Shown: positions 13,171-25,900 of the stretch, one piece after another
Position numbering within the stretch: the stretch's first letter is position 1
Layout: every line of letters begins with the position of its first letter
NCBI GenBank assembly: GCA_022829145.1
Contig: CM040748.1
Coordinates: 1,783,501-1,847,500, forward strand
DNA: 64,000 nucleotides
Origin: Albula goreensis
Lineage: Eukaryota; Chordata; Actinopteri; Albuliformes; Albulidae
Direction of reading: 5' to 3'
Translations under genes and position numbers: made by a program
The notes under the pieces: generated by a model
What the model was told of the DNA's origin: nothing
The model's database searches: none
Seen by the model: the letters and a program-made list of their open reading frames with translations, nothing else

Positions 13171-14742
13171 CACTTTCACCTCCAGCTAGCTAAAAAAAAT
13201 TACTTGAGCTGTTCATCCATTTTGTTTGGTCCATTAGGGAGACCATTAAAGTCCTCTAACTGCCAATAAAACCAGCTTCATTCCCTTCACAGAGATTAGG
13301 GAGGATTCTGTAAGCTCAGAAAAAAAGTTGGAAAAAAATTTGAAATTCATACATAGGTCAGCTTAATATTAATGATTCTCTACTCAAACTATAAAATGAA
13401 ACTATAATTTAACTATAATCCTTTAAGGTACTATTTAACGTTTGTCTTAACACTTTAAAACTGAATTAACTTTTTTTTCTACTGGAACTAGATAATAGCA
13501 GGTACAAATTCACTCATTAGAGAGGGACATTTCACTGATTTGTGATCTTGATGTAATTGTCTCCGTCATAAGACAGAGGTAATAGCATGCGAAAAAACAG
13601 TTTTTTTTTTTTTTTAAAGCCATTCTGAACTTACAAAACAAAGTAGCTAAAGAATTACTTCTCTAATGTTTGGTCTCGTTGGAAGATTTTAGCGTAGAGC
13701 CAAGTAATGTTCCTGGAACCTCTGACAGTCATCGTGCTAACGCTAAGAGTGGCGTATCTGCACTGCGATAACTCCATAATGCAGACGTATAAAAACGGTG
13801 CCAGCAGGATAAAACAAACAGTACCAGCAGGTTGCTCTACTCTTGGTAAACTTATAAAGGGTTTGCCTTGAAAGTCAAAGACATGTTCTTTAGCACTTCC
13901 TCATCTCTGAAAATCATAACATGATGCATTTTTTGCTCTTATTTGTTCCCCCAGTCCCGCTGGGGTGCAGGCCCTCTAAGGTATGCTTGCACTCACTCTG
14001 CAGGTTTCTCCAGGGTCTCTGTGAAGGGTGAAGAGGTGCTGATTCCAGGTATCCAGTGATCAGATTACAGGGTTTGCAGGATGTGCCTGAGATCACACGC
14101 CGTATGTGGCAGTTCCACCCGCTGCCCCGGGCAGATAAGGCAGGGTGGCTAACACCCCCCCACCCGCTAACACACCACTCTCCCCCAGCTCCCCCTCCGC
14201 CATTACACTCACATCAAAAACCTCCCCTTTTCCCCCTCCTTGCAGAAATCAGGCCTTAAACCGACATGCTGCCGCCAGCGTAGATGGAGCAGTAAGCTCT
14301 GTAATTGATTTGATGCGATTGCTTAGCTGGTTCCCTGTGCTGACAATTGGACATGACTTAAGACAGACAGGGAGAGCTCACACACTGCCAGACTCTGAGG
14401 TAGTGCAGAACAGGGTAAACATGGTCAGCACTGTTACGGCAAGGAGCCAAAACTCCACATACTGGCTTATCAAGCTCCAGAAAACGGGCTGATTGCTTAT
14501 ATGCTAATGTGCAAAAAAAAAAAAAAAAAAAAAAAATGGAAATCACAGATTCAGGTTTCTGTTGGAAACTTTGTAGGCCAGATATGAGTAAGAAAGAGTA
14601 AACCAGGTGAACTTCAACAGAAGTTGGCTCCACATACCTTGACAAAGTACTGAAGGAGAAACATGCTTTTAATCAGTATTATATCCCTTTAAACGTTCTA
14701 CTGTGTGTCATCAGAAAACAGGAAAACTGAAAAAGAAAAATG

Positions 14743-15774
14743 GCGTGACCCAAGAAGGAGACACTGCGTGACCCAGGAAGGGGACACTGCGTGACCCAGG
14801 AAGGGGACACTGCGTGACCCAGGAAGGGGACACTGCGTGACCCAAGAAGGAAGACACTGCGTGACCCACCCAGGAAGGAGACACTGCGTGACCCAGGAAG
14901 GGGACACTGCGTGACCCAGGAAGGGACACTGCGTGACCCAGGAAGGAGACACTGCGTGACCCAGGAAGGAGACACTGCGTGACCCAGGAAGGAGACACTG
15001 CGTGACCCAGGAAGGAGACACTGCGTGACCCAGGAAAGAGACACTGCGTGACCCAGGAAGGAGACACTGCGTGACCCAGGAAGGAGACACTGCATGACCC
15101 AGGAAGGAGACACTGCGTGACCCAGGAAGGAGACACTGCGTGACCCAGGAAGGAGACACTGCGTGACCCAGGAAAGAGACACTGCGTGACCCAGGAAGGA
15201 CCCAGAGACACTGCGTGACCCAGGAAGGAGACACTGACCCAGGAAGGAGACACTGCGTGACCCAGGAAGGAGACACTGCATGACCCAGGAAGGGACACTG
15301 CATGACCAGGAAGGAGACAGGGAAGGAGACACTGCATGACCCAGGAAGGAGACACTGCGTGACCCAGGAAGGAGAGACACTGCGTGACCCAGGAAGGACA
15401 CTGCATGACACTGCGTGACCCAGGAAGGAGACACTGCATGACCTGCAGGGAAGGAGACACTGTGTGACCCAGGAAGGAGACACTGTGTGACCCAGGAAGG
15501 AGACACTGAGACACTGCGTGACCCAGGAAGGAAGGAGACACTGCGTGACCCAGGAAGGAGACACTGACCAAGAAAGGGACACTGCATGACCCAGGAAAGG
15601 GACACTGCATGACCCAGGAAAGGGACACTGCATGACCCAGGAAGGAGACACTGCGTGACCCAGGAAGGAGACACTGCATGACCCAGGAAGGAGACACTGC
15701 GTGACCCAGGAAGGAGACACTGCATGACCCAGGAAGGAGACACTGCGTGACCCAGGAAGGAGACACTGCATGAC
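14743..15774. repeat. 23-bp minisatellite, about 44 units
   Basis: Tandem array built from CACTGCGTGACCCAGGAAGG plus AGA (23 bases). Units vary by substitutions (GCGTGA/GCATGA/TGTGA, GGAGA/GGGGA/GAAAGAGA) and by many small insertions, deletions and truncated units. Because 23 is not a multiple of three and the unit lacks stop codons on the minus strand, all three minus-strand frames stay open for about 1.07 kb (354, 357 and 361 codons). These are not credible genes: no two units are kept in one frame and the translations are the same peptide in rotating frames. The array sits in CPPED1 intron 2, in the sense orientation of that transcript. Confidence 0.95.
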
Positions 15775-18700
15775 TCTTCAAGCTAATCCCAGTCAAGGGA
15801 CTGTAAGTTGAAAAAGGAAAAGAAACCAGAAACTGTCATGCTGAAAAGAAAACAGCACTGCAAACCTGACTGCCTGAACAGAGTAAGGAGATGAAAAACA
15901 TGATAAGCTACACATCAAATGTCTGCCAGTAAATCCATTCAGATGGACATGTTAAGCACTTTTTTAATTCAGCGCTACCGGTGCCTGTCAGGAGTGCTTC
16001 TCTAAGACTGTGCTACGTGTCATTCCTCACAACCACAACATTTTCCTCAAATGAATTTGGGATCAAAATATTTCGTAAAACATATTTTACTCCAGTGAGG
16101 TGATATATCTAGTTGTGTTTGATGTTGACAGATGTCCCCTCCGGTAGGAATACAGTACATCAGGCCAAAATACATTATCATCTTTCTGTCCCATCATCCG
16201 AAATGACAAGACTATTTAATAAGAACACTGGCCGACTGTGGAGGGACATTTTCGGCTCATTTTCCCGTAGTACTGTCCAAATGCACCCTCTCTCAGGACG
16301 CCCTGAGTAGGGGCTGTCTGCAGTGGCTCAAGGGCCACTTTTGAGTCGCCAAAATATGTTGTCTGTAAAATGAAAAATCAATTATTAAACATTTTTGACC
16401 GTAAACCACTGGATTTGGATCTAGGCTTTAATGTGAACTGCATATCGCACAAGCCCCCATCAAACTAAAGTCCAAATACAAGTGGTATGAGTTAACATTG
16501 CATACCAACTCGGCCTGTAACAGACTAAACTCTGCAAAATATAACAGAGTATTTGGTCCACTTGAGAGTAATTCTAGCCTATTGTGAAAATGTTGCATCT
16601 TTGTGTACCCAGATAAGATTCAGCTCAGCACAGGTACATTCCTTAGCACAGTGCAAATGTCAGAAAAGCACAGGCACTTCCTCTCAGCCCTGGGTGCGAG
16701 TTTGGGTCAGGGCTACGGACAGCAGGAGGCTCTCAGTTTCTCCGCTGGAATCCCAAACAGCTCCAGTCGCCCAACAGAAACCTGCCGCCGCTGAACATGA
16801 GAGCTCAAGCAGATGAGGAATCACATTTAATTCAATTTTTCCAATTACCCAGAAGTCAGGTCAGGTCTGGCGAGCAGATAACAGATTTCACGATGTGGTT
16901 TGTCACTTACGTGGCTGTTTAATCTCTGCCTGTAGGGAAATCGGCACATTTAACGCTTCTCATAAGAGGAAGGACAGAAATGCCTCAAGGATATCTGCTA
17001 TCTCCTTTAATCCTCATCTGCAGTAGGTAAGCACACACTCAGGGCCGTCAACAACGACGTGAAACGTCTTTGTGGGAAATTAACAACAGGTTACGACACC
17101 CTCTAACGGAGATAAAAATAAAAAAATAAAACCATCCAAATAGTTCTGGCTCTGTGAATGGCTGTTTCACAGATTTATTGTTTTCTCACCCAGGCAAAAC
17201 AGGATGAATGCCTGTGACAACAGCTGTGGTATTTTCGGAATATAGGAGCGCGAGTGCAGCCACGTTAGAGAGTGAGAGAAGTCAGGTGTGAAGTGGAGGT
17301 GCTCTGGTGTCAGCTCGGCTGATAAAAGGGAGATGTGAAGGGTAGCTGGTGTGAAGTGAGCTCCAGTCTGGAGGCACGCACTGCGCACCTCACCACAGAG
17401 CTGAGAAAACCACAATGCGCCTCACCACAGAGCTCAGAGAGACCCGCACTGCTACTGCACCTCTCCGTGACTCAACTCAACACGTATGAAAAGCACTCTT
17501 CTGGCACTCAGGTACTCAAAGCCAGCCAGAACATAAAACTTCATGTAAAACTCTGAGGCAAAAACTTTTCTTGCCACTTGTAACTTGTTAGTTTTAATTA
17601 TGACACCAACCAAATCACAGGCCTCCACTTGATGTATGAATACGTCATTTCATTCAGTGCAGAACATTAATTTATGTGAGTGAGTTATCAGAACAGATAT
17701 GCGTTTAGTTCAAACACATCTTATGTGCTTAATGTTTTTGTAGTTTCAGGTTGTTTGACTGCTTCTGACTCGAGGCAGGCTGGTGTTGATCATGTGCGCC
17801 CTGGTGCTGAGAGCTCAGAGCTTAGTCTCTTCTGTCTGGCACAGACCACCTGGTTCGGCTCTGCTACCGAAACCTCTTCACCTCAGTCTTATATGGGATA
17901 TTTCATCACAGCTACTGGAGCAATGGGAGTTTAGCTCTGCTCCAAAGGCGAGTGCCAGTGTACTGGCCAACGTCTTTCAGTATGAAAGTTTGATCACAAG
18001 GACTGAGTGCAGGCTTTGCCTGGGGCCTGGGACTGTTCTGGGCAGGAACAGAGGACAGGTGTATGACACAGAGAGGAACTCTGGCACAGATACTCAAAAC
18101 ACCATCTGTTCTGTGTGTGAGCGACTGCTACAGCCATCTGATCGATTAGCAATGCCTAGCCCAGTAGAAGCAGGAAGTGCACCCAGTGTGTGAAGGCTGG
18201 TGGTCAGCTCTGATGTCACTCACAAAAGCTGACCTTTTTCCTCTAGTGTTGGGGGGTCTTTCTTTCACATTCTTTTGGAAAGATAAAATCTGGATCAAAC
18301 TCCAGAGCGGGCATAAAACATCACACCTGTCCTCCTGATCGCAGACGGTGCAACAATGACCTATTTTCTCTGAGACGGGGGAGAGGTAAAAATAAAATGC
18401 TCACACTGGTCAACAATCAATGTTATGAATGCATTATAATATGACTTTAAACTTAATTTTGTTAAAATGCCCTTCATCTATGATGATTTGTAACATGATA
18501 AAACTGTATTACTCATTGTCATAGTTTTTTAGTTCACACATGCTTTCTACATTTTGAATCCTCAAAATTCCCATAATGATGCATGTTAATTGTTCATCCT
18601 CGACCCCCTAAACTCTACATGTACACTGTGAGCACAGTTAAGGATTTGGTCACACTGCTCTATGGCAATGCTACTGTGGTTTCCTAAAAATATGTTATTA

Positions 18701-18864
18701 TGCAACCAGTACACACTGCAGAGAAAGAAAAGAATGAGTAACAGTTAATGATAAGAAACTCGGTTAGAGAGGCAGAGTGGAGGTCTGGTCTTCAAATAAC
18801 AAGACAATGATAAGACAAGGGTTCAAAACTGAAAACAACATTTGGTCCAATAGAGGACTGGAGG

Positions 18865-19211
18865 GTGAGTTACGTGAATGGAAAGCGAGTTAAACAAATG
18901 GAAGGTGAGTTACGCAATGGAAAGCGAGTTACGCCAGTGGAAGGTGAGTTACGCGAATGGAAAGTGAGATACGCCAATGGAAAGCAAGTTACGCGAATGG
19001 AAGGTGAGTTACGCCAATGGAATGGGAGTTACGGAGTGGAAGGTGAGTTACACAAATGGAAGGCGAGTTACACGAATGGAAAGTGAGTTAGGCGCATGGA
19101 AAGTGAGTTACATGAATGGAAGGCCAGTTATGTGAACGGAAGAAGAGTTACGTGAACGGAAGACGAGTTACATGAATGGAAGACGAGTTACGTGAATGGA
19201 AAGTGAGTTAG
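18865..19211. repeat. 20-bp minisatellite, about 17 units
   Basis: Array of GTGAGTTACGCGAATGGAAG-like units with substitutions and a few one-base length changes. Most units start with GTGAGT or GCGAGT preceded by G, resembling a 5' splice site on the plus strand, which is antisense to CPPED1. The 73-codon plus-strand frame over it is a repeat artefact. Confidence 0.9.
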
Positions 19212-19938
19212 TCACTGGCAGCACCAGAGAAAACGGGAGGCTGGAGACAGCGTTTTCCTTCCTACAAAGGTGAAGCGCTCCTCTCCGCTCGGCTTGATCT
19301 GACTGATACACACAGTGACATGTCTCACAGTGAAATTACAGCCTCATTAATACGCATCGGCCTCTTCAGTAAAGTCACCTTTGGCACGTCCTCTCGCTTT
19401 CACGCTGTCATCACCGTTATGAAGCTGCACACTTTTTTTTTTACACAAACACAGAGAGACCAAGGGGCATACACACAGATCATACAGCCCACCTGGCTGC
19501 CCTTCTACAGCACACACAACAGACTGGAGCAGGTAACGACAACAACAACAATAACAACAACAAACAAACACAGCACAGAAACTTATGAACAAAACATGAT
19601 AAAAATATGTGCACCAACACATTAGCATATTTCCCCACCTCACCTGCAGTGTGACGCTCTCATGTACCAGGGATTTGCCTTCCTTTGTACATCTGCATTA
19701 CTTTGATTTATATTCTTCTGTAAATGCATTCTGTGCTATATTTAAATACTGAATAATGTGGTTTATTTTATCTTTGAAGACCAGGCAGTATAGCGAGTAG
19801 TGACACCGGATAGGGAGCTGAGAAACAAATGCAATTTGCCATCCATGTTTTCCCGTCTCATGGTCCCCAGGAATTTGTTGGGCGAGGGCATTTTTCATGT
19901 AGATGGCAAACACTCCCGTAGTTAGCTAGTCACACGAC

Positions 19939-20080
19939 GTCTAAACAAGATCACAGCTGGTTGAGATCCATCTCTTTAAATCAAAACATATTTCCACAGA
20001 GGTACGCATGTCTAAACAAGATCACGGCTGGTTTAGATTCATCTCTTTAAACTAAATGTATTTACACAGAGGTATACATT
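19939..20080. repeat. 71-bp tandem duplication
   Basis: Two adjacent copies (19939-20009 and 20010-20080) both begin GTCTAAACAAGATCAC and end in ACAGAGGTA..CAT. They differ at roughly ten positions, so the duplication is not recent. The function is unknown. Confidence 0.85.
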
Positions 20081-20270
20081 TTACCCGTTTCCACTGCAGC
20101 GCATTTGCAGTCTGAACCCATAAAGAACGCCAATAAAGTCAACATGCACACATCTTCCCTTCCCAGATCCATCCTGCCACAGCTGGGCTTTTTCTGCTGA
20201 TGTTGGTGACGATTTGTCAAATGCAGCATTTCCTCACAGCTGCAAAGTGCACAAAAAACACAACACGTTC

Positions 20271-20512
20271 TCACATTCACTCAGTCACACACTCAGTCAC
20301 ATGCACACAGGAACACAATCGCACACACTCAGTCTCACACACACACACACACACACAGAAACACAGTCACACACTCAGTCTCACACACACAGAAACACAG
20401 TCACACACTCAGTCACACACACATACACACAAACTCAGTCTCAGTCACACACACACACACACACAGTCACACACTCAGTCTCACACACACAGAAACACAG
20501 TCACACACTCAG

Positions 20513-20545
<33 letters not shown>

Positions 20546-20610
20546 CACACACTCAGTCTCACACACACAGAAACACAGTCACACACTCAGTCACACACAC
20601 AGTCACACAT
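20271..20610. repeat. CACACTCAGTC-type microsatellite array
   Basis: About 340 bases of CA repeats punctuated by CACTCAGTCTCACACAC and GAAACACAGTCACACAC blocks. Larger blocks (CAGAAACACAGTCACACACT) recur several times, showing higher-order duplication. Open frames here are composition artefacts. Confidence 0.9.
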
Positions 20611-22772
20611 ACACATGCCACAGCCTCTGCGTGTATTGTGACTGTTTATATATCAAGTCAAATAACGGACTGCTTATTGCTACGTAATCTTTGTGCTAAC
20701 CAGCTGAAGGTGTTAATTGCTTACTGTTATGATATTTACAGATTCAGTAAGCACTACTTCAGTAAATATCCCTCTATATGGTTCATCTTATATTTGGTAC
20801 GTGTTTTTATTTTTATACCATAATGTTTAACTATAAGCAAACTGTAAGCCCTTTCACAGATGCAGCCTCTCGTTTCTTAAATAACACACCAGAATCTGTT
20901 TGTAAGAGCTGGACATTATGAGCTCTCACCCACTCTGTCGAAGCCGAGCATTTTAAAACACCGGACCTACTGAGCACAGATTACAGGACCGATAAATTGG
21001 TGAAGTTGGGATCAGTATAGCTGCTCTGTTTCTGCTCTCCTTTGTTTCTCAAGCCTCCTGGACCATATCTGTAAAGGTGTCCTGGATTTTGATAGGATGA
21101 GACCCAGCCTAGTCCTGCCCAGGTAGACTGCTGAGAAACATCCTCGCAGACAGGAGAGCTTTGAAGATTTTACGCCGAGTTGAGGGATCCGGTCAGATCC
21201 TCGAACAGGGAGGTACCCTGAGCCTCGGCACACATCTTCACTCAACGTATGGACCCATCGCTGGGCCGGAGTCATCCTGCCACCATTAAGAGCCAGTCCA
21301 TTATCCCCTATGCGTCTGTGTCTGAGATGTGCTTTTCTCTGCCCTCATATTTTCCCAAGCTTTACGCTCGATTGCCTAGTAAAACAGGTCAGGGAATTCA
21401 TTTCCACTTTTTCATGACCCGATTTGGCTGGGTTTTTGTCTGTTTTTATGATGCCCTCTGGAAAATGTCCATTATGAAACTTCGTAAGACTGTCTTTAAA
21501 TGAAGCTGAACAACAGTAGTACGTATTTATTGATTATTTCAAGGCCGTGCAGTCCACAAACCATCGCACAACTCAGCAACACAACAGCGTTTTGCTCCTT
21601 GCGCGCTCTCAGTTATTTTCTCTGCATTGGTATGAAGTGATGAAGTTAGCGCTGGTTCAGACCACATGGGGAAAAAATGGACACATACATTAACACATTA
21701 CTGTTTCCTTTTTTGTATAAGCATGATTTTTTTTACTGAACACTGCTCGGAGATATGGTCATTGCAAACATGATTAAAGTTTGTTTCTGAAATCGAATTG
21801 GTAAACTTTGTAATTTTGTGCAGAGGAAAATGTAATTATCTGTACAAGTAAACCTTGTATTCCCAGCGTAGCGCAGCAGAGGAGCTGAAAGTGAGAATGT
21901 CTCCACTAGGTCCTCCTGGTACTCTCCCCTTAGGTTTCCTGATGGCATTGAGTTAGCAAAGCTAGTGGCTTTATCAGACCCCATACATTCACTTCACAGA
22001 CATAATCCCAGTATACTTACTGTGCATTCACCTGCTCTTTCTGGGTTCTTCTCACACCATGTCTGAGTTTATGTCATGCTTCTGTTTAAGAGCTATATGC
22101 CTGTCTGTCTGTTCATGGACTATTTGTCTGGTAGCTCATGTGTTTATTTGTAATCTGTTCATGTAATTATTTGTCCACACAGGCTGTAGGGTTGGGCATC
22201 CGACTGGGAGCAGTTTTAAAAGCAGAGTTGGTGATCTGATGAATCACGATTGATGAATTAATCATCAAATTAATTAGTTATTTGTGATTGAGTTTTAGGG
22301 AGCATTCATTAATAAAACATCTTTGAACAAATGCTTAAATGCCAAATATCATTGTGCATAATAACCATAAAAACATTAAAGAAGAACTAAAGTTGTCAAG
22401 ATGTGTAGCCCTTGCTGTATCCAAACACACCACTGAAATGCCTTTGTTTAATTGCTAGTGATAAGTTCTGCAGTCCCACAGGAGATATATCTGTTCTGAT
22501 ATACAACGATTTATTCTTTCTACCTGGCATTTTAGGTAAATAAATTATCAAGCGGGGAAAACTTTAACAGCTTTTAACGACTTTAAACTTTAACTATGTC
22601 CTAAAAGAATTACAGGATGTTAAATATATTATATTTCTGTCACAGTCAGCAGACTTTACTTTTGGTTATTAAACATTGATGGCAGGACATGAAAAATGGA
22701 AAAGGAATACAGAGACCTGCGGACAGCAGGTGAATGCACAGATCAAAGAGAGCCTCGGCAGGTGTGGCTTAC

Positions 22773-22991
22773 CTGGCATGGCGTGCACCAGGTCCCCACA
22801 CAGCACCATGAACCGAGGCCTGGGGCTCAACTTATTCAGCGCCTGCACGGCCTGCCTGGTGAGGCGGACCTCGTCCTCCCACTCGTCCCCTCCGCCGTCA
22901 CAGTCGCCCACCCTCCAGGCCTTCATCAGGCCCAGCTGGGGGTCCGCCGCCTGGATGAAGTAGAACGGCCCCGTCCACTCCCCCTCTCTGT
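22773..22991 (-). CDS. CPPED1: CPPED1 exon 2, first half of the metallophosphoesterase fold
   Basis: A 219-base exon bounded by a C/T-rich acceptor ending CCATAG (acceptor AG at 22993-22992) and a GTAAGC donor (22772-22771). It starts and ends in phase 1. It encodes about residues 22-95, including [19 protein letters not shown] and [17 protein letters not shown]. Metal-binding motifs of calcineurin-like phosphoesterases are present: ADPQ (D38, in place of the usual D-x-H) and GDLVH (residues 87-91). The human protein, recalled from memory, has near-identical blocks at these points. CPPED1 is described as a Ser/Thr phosphatase that acts on AKT and affects glucose uptake; that role comes from the family, not from this sequence. 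The exon ends in HAMPG, and its split glycine codon is completed by exon 3. Confidence 0.95.
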
Positions 22992-25900
22992 CTATGGGGG
23001 GATGGGGGAACGAGAGAGGGAGAACGTGAATGACAAGCTCTCCCTGCAAACAAACCATGTGAATTATTTACATCCTGTCGATGAACGCTGAGGCATGCAC
23101 AATGAAATGTTTTTACGTAATCTTACATTATGTAACGCCTCAGATGCAATCAGATTACTTTTTAATTCTCATGAAGGGAACATATACTCGTTTGAATTTA
23201 CAAAATCAAATGCAGAGCCACTGATCTCAGCGTGTCAGAGGATGACATGTACAACTTGAAAAGGAATCAAACTGCAGGCCCGCTGAAGTGGATTCCCCTT
23301 GTTGCTTGCTAACAGGCAGCAGTGACTGGTTCCTCCTCATGTTTCTCCTGCTATTGTGGAGAGCAGCGCTCTGGGAGCTACTTGCAGAGCTACTCGCAGA
23401 GCTACTCACTTCTGTCCTCGGGCTCCGAGCTGCATCTCCCCTCACCTCGTCCCTTGAGCTTTCCGCTCAACTGCCTCTCAAATGTTTAACATGCGGCCTA
23501 TGCCTCCCGCTCTGGTGGGGTTATGGTAATTCTTTACTCACACACACAATCTTTCAAAAAGGAAGTGTGTGGGGGCAGAGAGAGATCCCCGCAACTGGGA
23601 ATTCCCTAACAAGTTCTTGACTCTGCAATTATCGTCTCTGAAATGAAGAGGGAATCTTTCCGCTTGGATGCTAATCAGACGGAAAAAAACGGGATCTCTC
23701 TTCTCACATAAGACCTGCTAACGCCTACGTGCTAAAATTGCGTTGCTTGTTTGGTCTTCACTGTATCGTTAAGGCAGTATGTTTCTGTTTTATACAGTCT
23801 GCCCAACATTCATTAGTGGAAAAGCTCCCCGCTCTGCAGTTTTAAATGGGTTCTCTCGGCAGACTATTACATTTAGCAAGAAGATAAAATTGTCCATGTC
23901 AAAACACAAAAAAATGAGCTCAGCAACAGCTGTTAAATGGAAACCTGCTTAACCCCCCACCACCACCCAAACCAAATTCAATAAATCAAAATAATTCAGT
24001 AGGACATGGTATCACAAAGAGACATGAGAGAGGTAGTATGTCAGGATTTCAGAACTAGAGAAGAAAATGTGAAAATCTGTCACACAGCTATTGGAGATAC
24101 TGGAACAATGTCTGAAAATGTGTTTTCCATATCCATCAGCGAGGCATGAGAAATGAACGACCCCTTGGACCGACACAGCCACATCACTCCCCACAATAAG
24201 GCCGCACGCCACAGCACATGCAAGCAGTACAGTCAGAAGACATTGGCCAAACACCCAATTATATTATATTATTTATGTTTTTTTCCACCTTTTGGTGTTT
24301 GGACATTGCTTCAGAGTGTTCCTACAGTGGATATTTCCCTTCTCTAAAAATCCGATAGTGGCTTTTAGTTTTCCTTACAGTCCTCTAGAGCTGTTATATT
24401 TCAGCATTTAGCAGATGCTCTCATCCAGAGCAACTTACAAAAGTGCATTCAATAAGCTAAAACAACTAGCCAAGAAGATACAAAAACCATCACTTCATAG
24501 TTATCACACTAATCTACAGAATATCCTTAAGTGCCCTTAGTAGGTGCTTGTGGGAAAAACAGCTGCCTTTGTTTGAGTGGATATTGAGACGAAAATGAAA
24601 ACATATATTCAGAGTTTGGGGTCAGATGGGACAAGAGGCAGAAGTAAGGCAGAATAAGAGAAGTACATGAGGAAAGACAAACAGCATCCAGAACTGTGAA
24701 ATGATGAATTTATAATTATGGTTTATATTATATCATGATCATACTATGCTATATTTAATTATGTAATATCTCAGTATTCCAGGATGTAAACATTTTACTC
24801 TTTACATCAAAATGTCCACTACTAATGCAGACCAAAGTTCTCCTACATTCACATTGTCATTACTGATTACCATCGCGATCCTGAATTACATAGCTGCTTA
24901 GCGTCAGATATGTTCAGCTTTAACAGTTTTTCAGGTCACAGCTCATTCCTCAAGCTTTCAGCTGGAACTTCTCGCACCATCTGAAGTCTTGGGTTTTGTT
25001 GTTCTGAACAAACTTTACAGAAACATCCCGGGAGGATATGTGAACTATTTTCTCATAACTTGAAAAAGCAGAATGGAAAAGAATGGCCAATGCTCCCCTG
25101 ACAGCTGAGTGTAAATAAAAGCAGCTCTCTACGGCTGCGCCCAGCCAACTACAGACACAAATCAGACACATCTCTCAGGTGACAGATGGTGCTTTCAAAC
25201 AATGCAGACCATTACTCAGAATGAAAGCATGCACCACTGAAATAATTATATATTTATACAACTTTTTCAAATTTTCGCTTGATTAGGCCTCTTCAAAATC
25301 TGCTAGTGGTAATGAAAGACGAAAGGGGGAAAACTAATTACTCCAGTTGAAGAAGCACACATGTTCCAAATGATTCACAAGTAACCAAATACAAATGCCA
25401 ACTAGCTCATTTTCTGCTCAGTCTATACTGCAGTTGTGTTAACCTATGGTCATACTCAAAAGGTAGGCATATGCTACAGAAGAAATAACAAGACATCCTT
25501 ATACTACAGCTTATTTTATCTCATCATTTTTATTTTTATGGCTGAGCTTTCCAAACAGAGACCTTAGCCTCACAAATCAGGAAGCACCAAGTCACTCAAC
25601 CACATGATTCACCTGGAAGCTGAAGGTGTGTAAAAGACCAGATGATACTTTAAGAAAAGTGATTAAGAAAAGTATACCAGAGGCACTTCACCCTCAACGC
25701 CAGGTCACACCATCACATCTGAAGTCACAAAAAAGTATCTTGTTGAATTCTATGTGTTTATCTCAAGCCTCTGAATTGTAACAACTACATAAACGTTGTC
25801 ATGATTATGTAAAAAATAGCACAGCCTAATCCATTTAAACATTAAATGCCATTAAGGCAACCTGTTAAGCAAAGGTTAGTTTACACCTCTATCGCAAAGC

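Larger units (their letters stand above)
3509..22772 (-). other. CPPED1 intron 2 (19.3 kb)
   Basis: Large intron between exon 2 and exon 3, with GTAAGC donor and TTTGGCAG acceptor. It carries most of the left-hand repeats: a complex CA tract (6296-6778), a CA tract (13056-13170), a 23-bp minisatellite (14743-15774), a 20-bp minisatellite (18865-19211), a 71-bp tandem duplication (19939-20080) and a CACTCAGT-type array (20271-20610). Long stretches between them (3509-6295, 6779-13055, 15775-18864, 20611-22772) hold only short open frames and A/T runs; I see no further gene there. Confidence 0.8.

Noticed and set aside
14679-15796. Three long minus-strand open frames (354-361 codons)
   Set aside because: They are the same 23-bp repeat read in rotating frames; no domain, no consistent frame between units.
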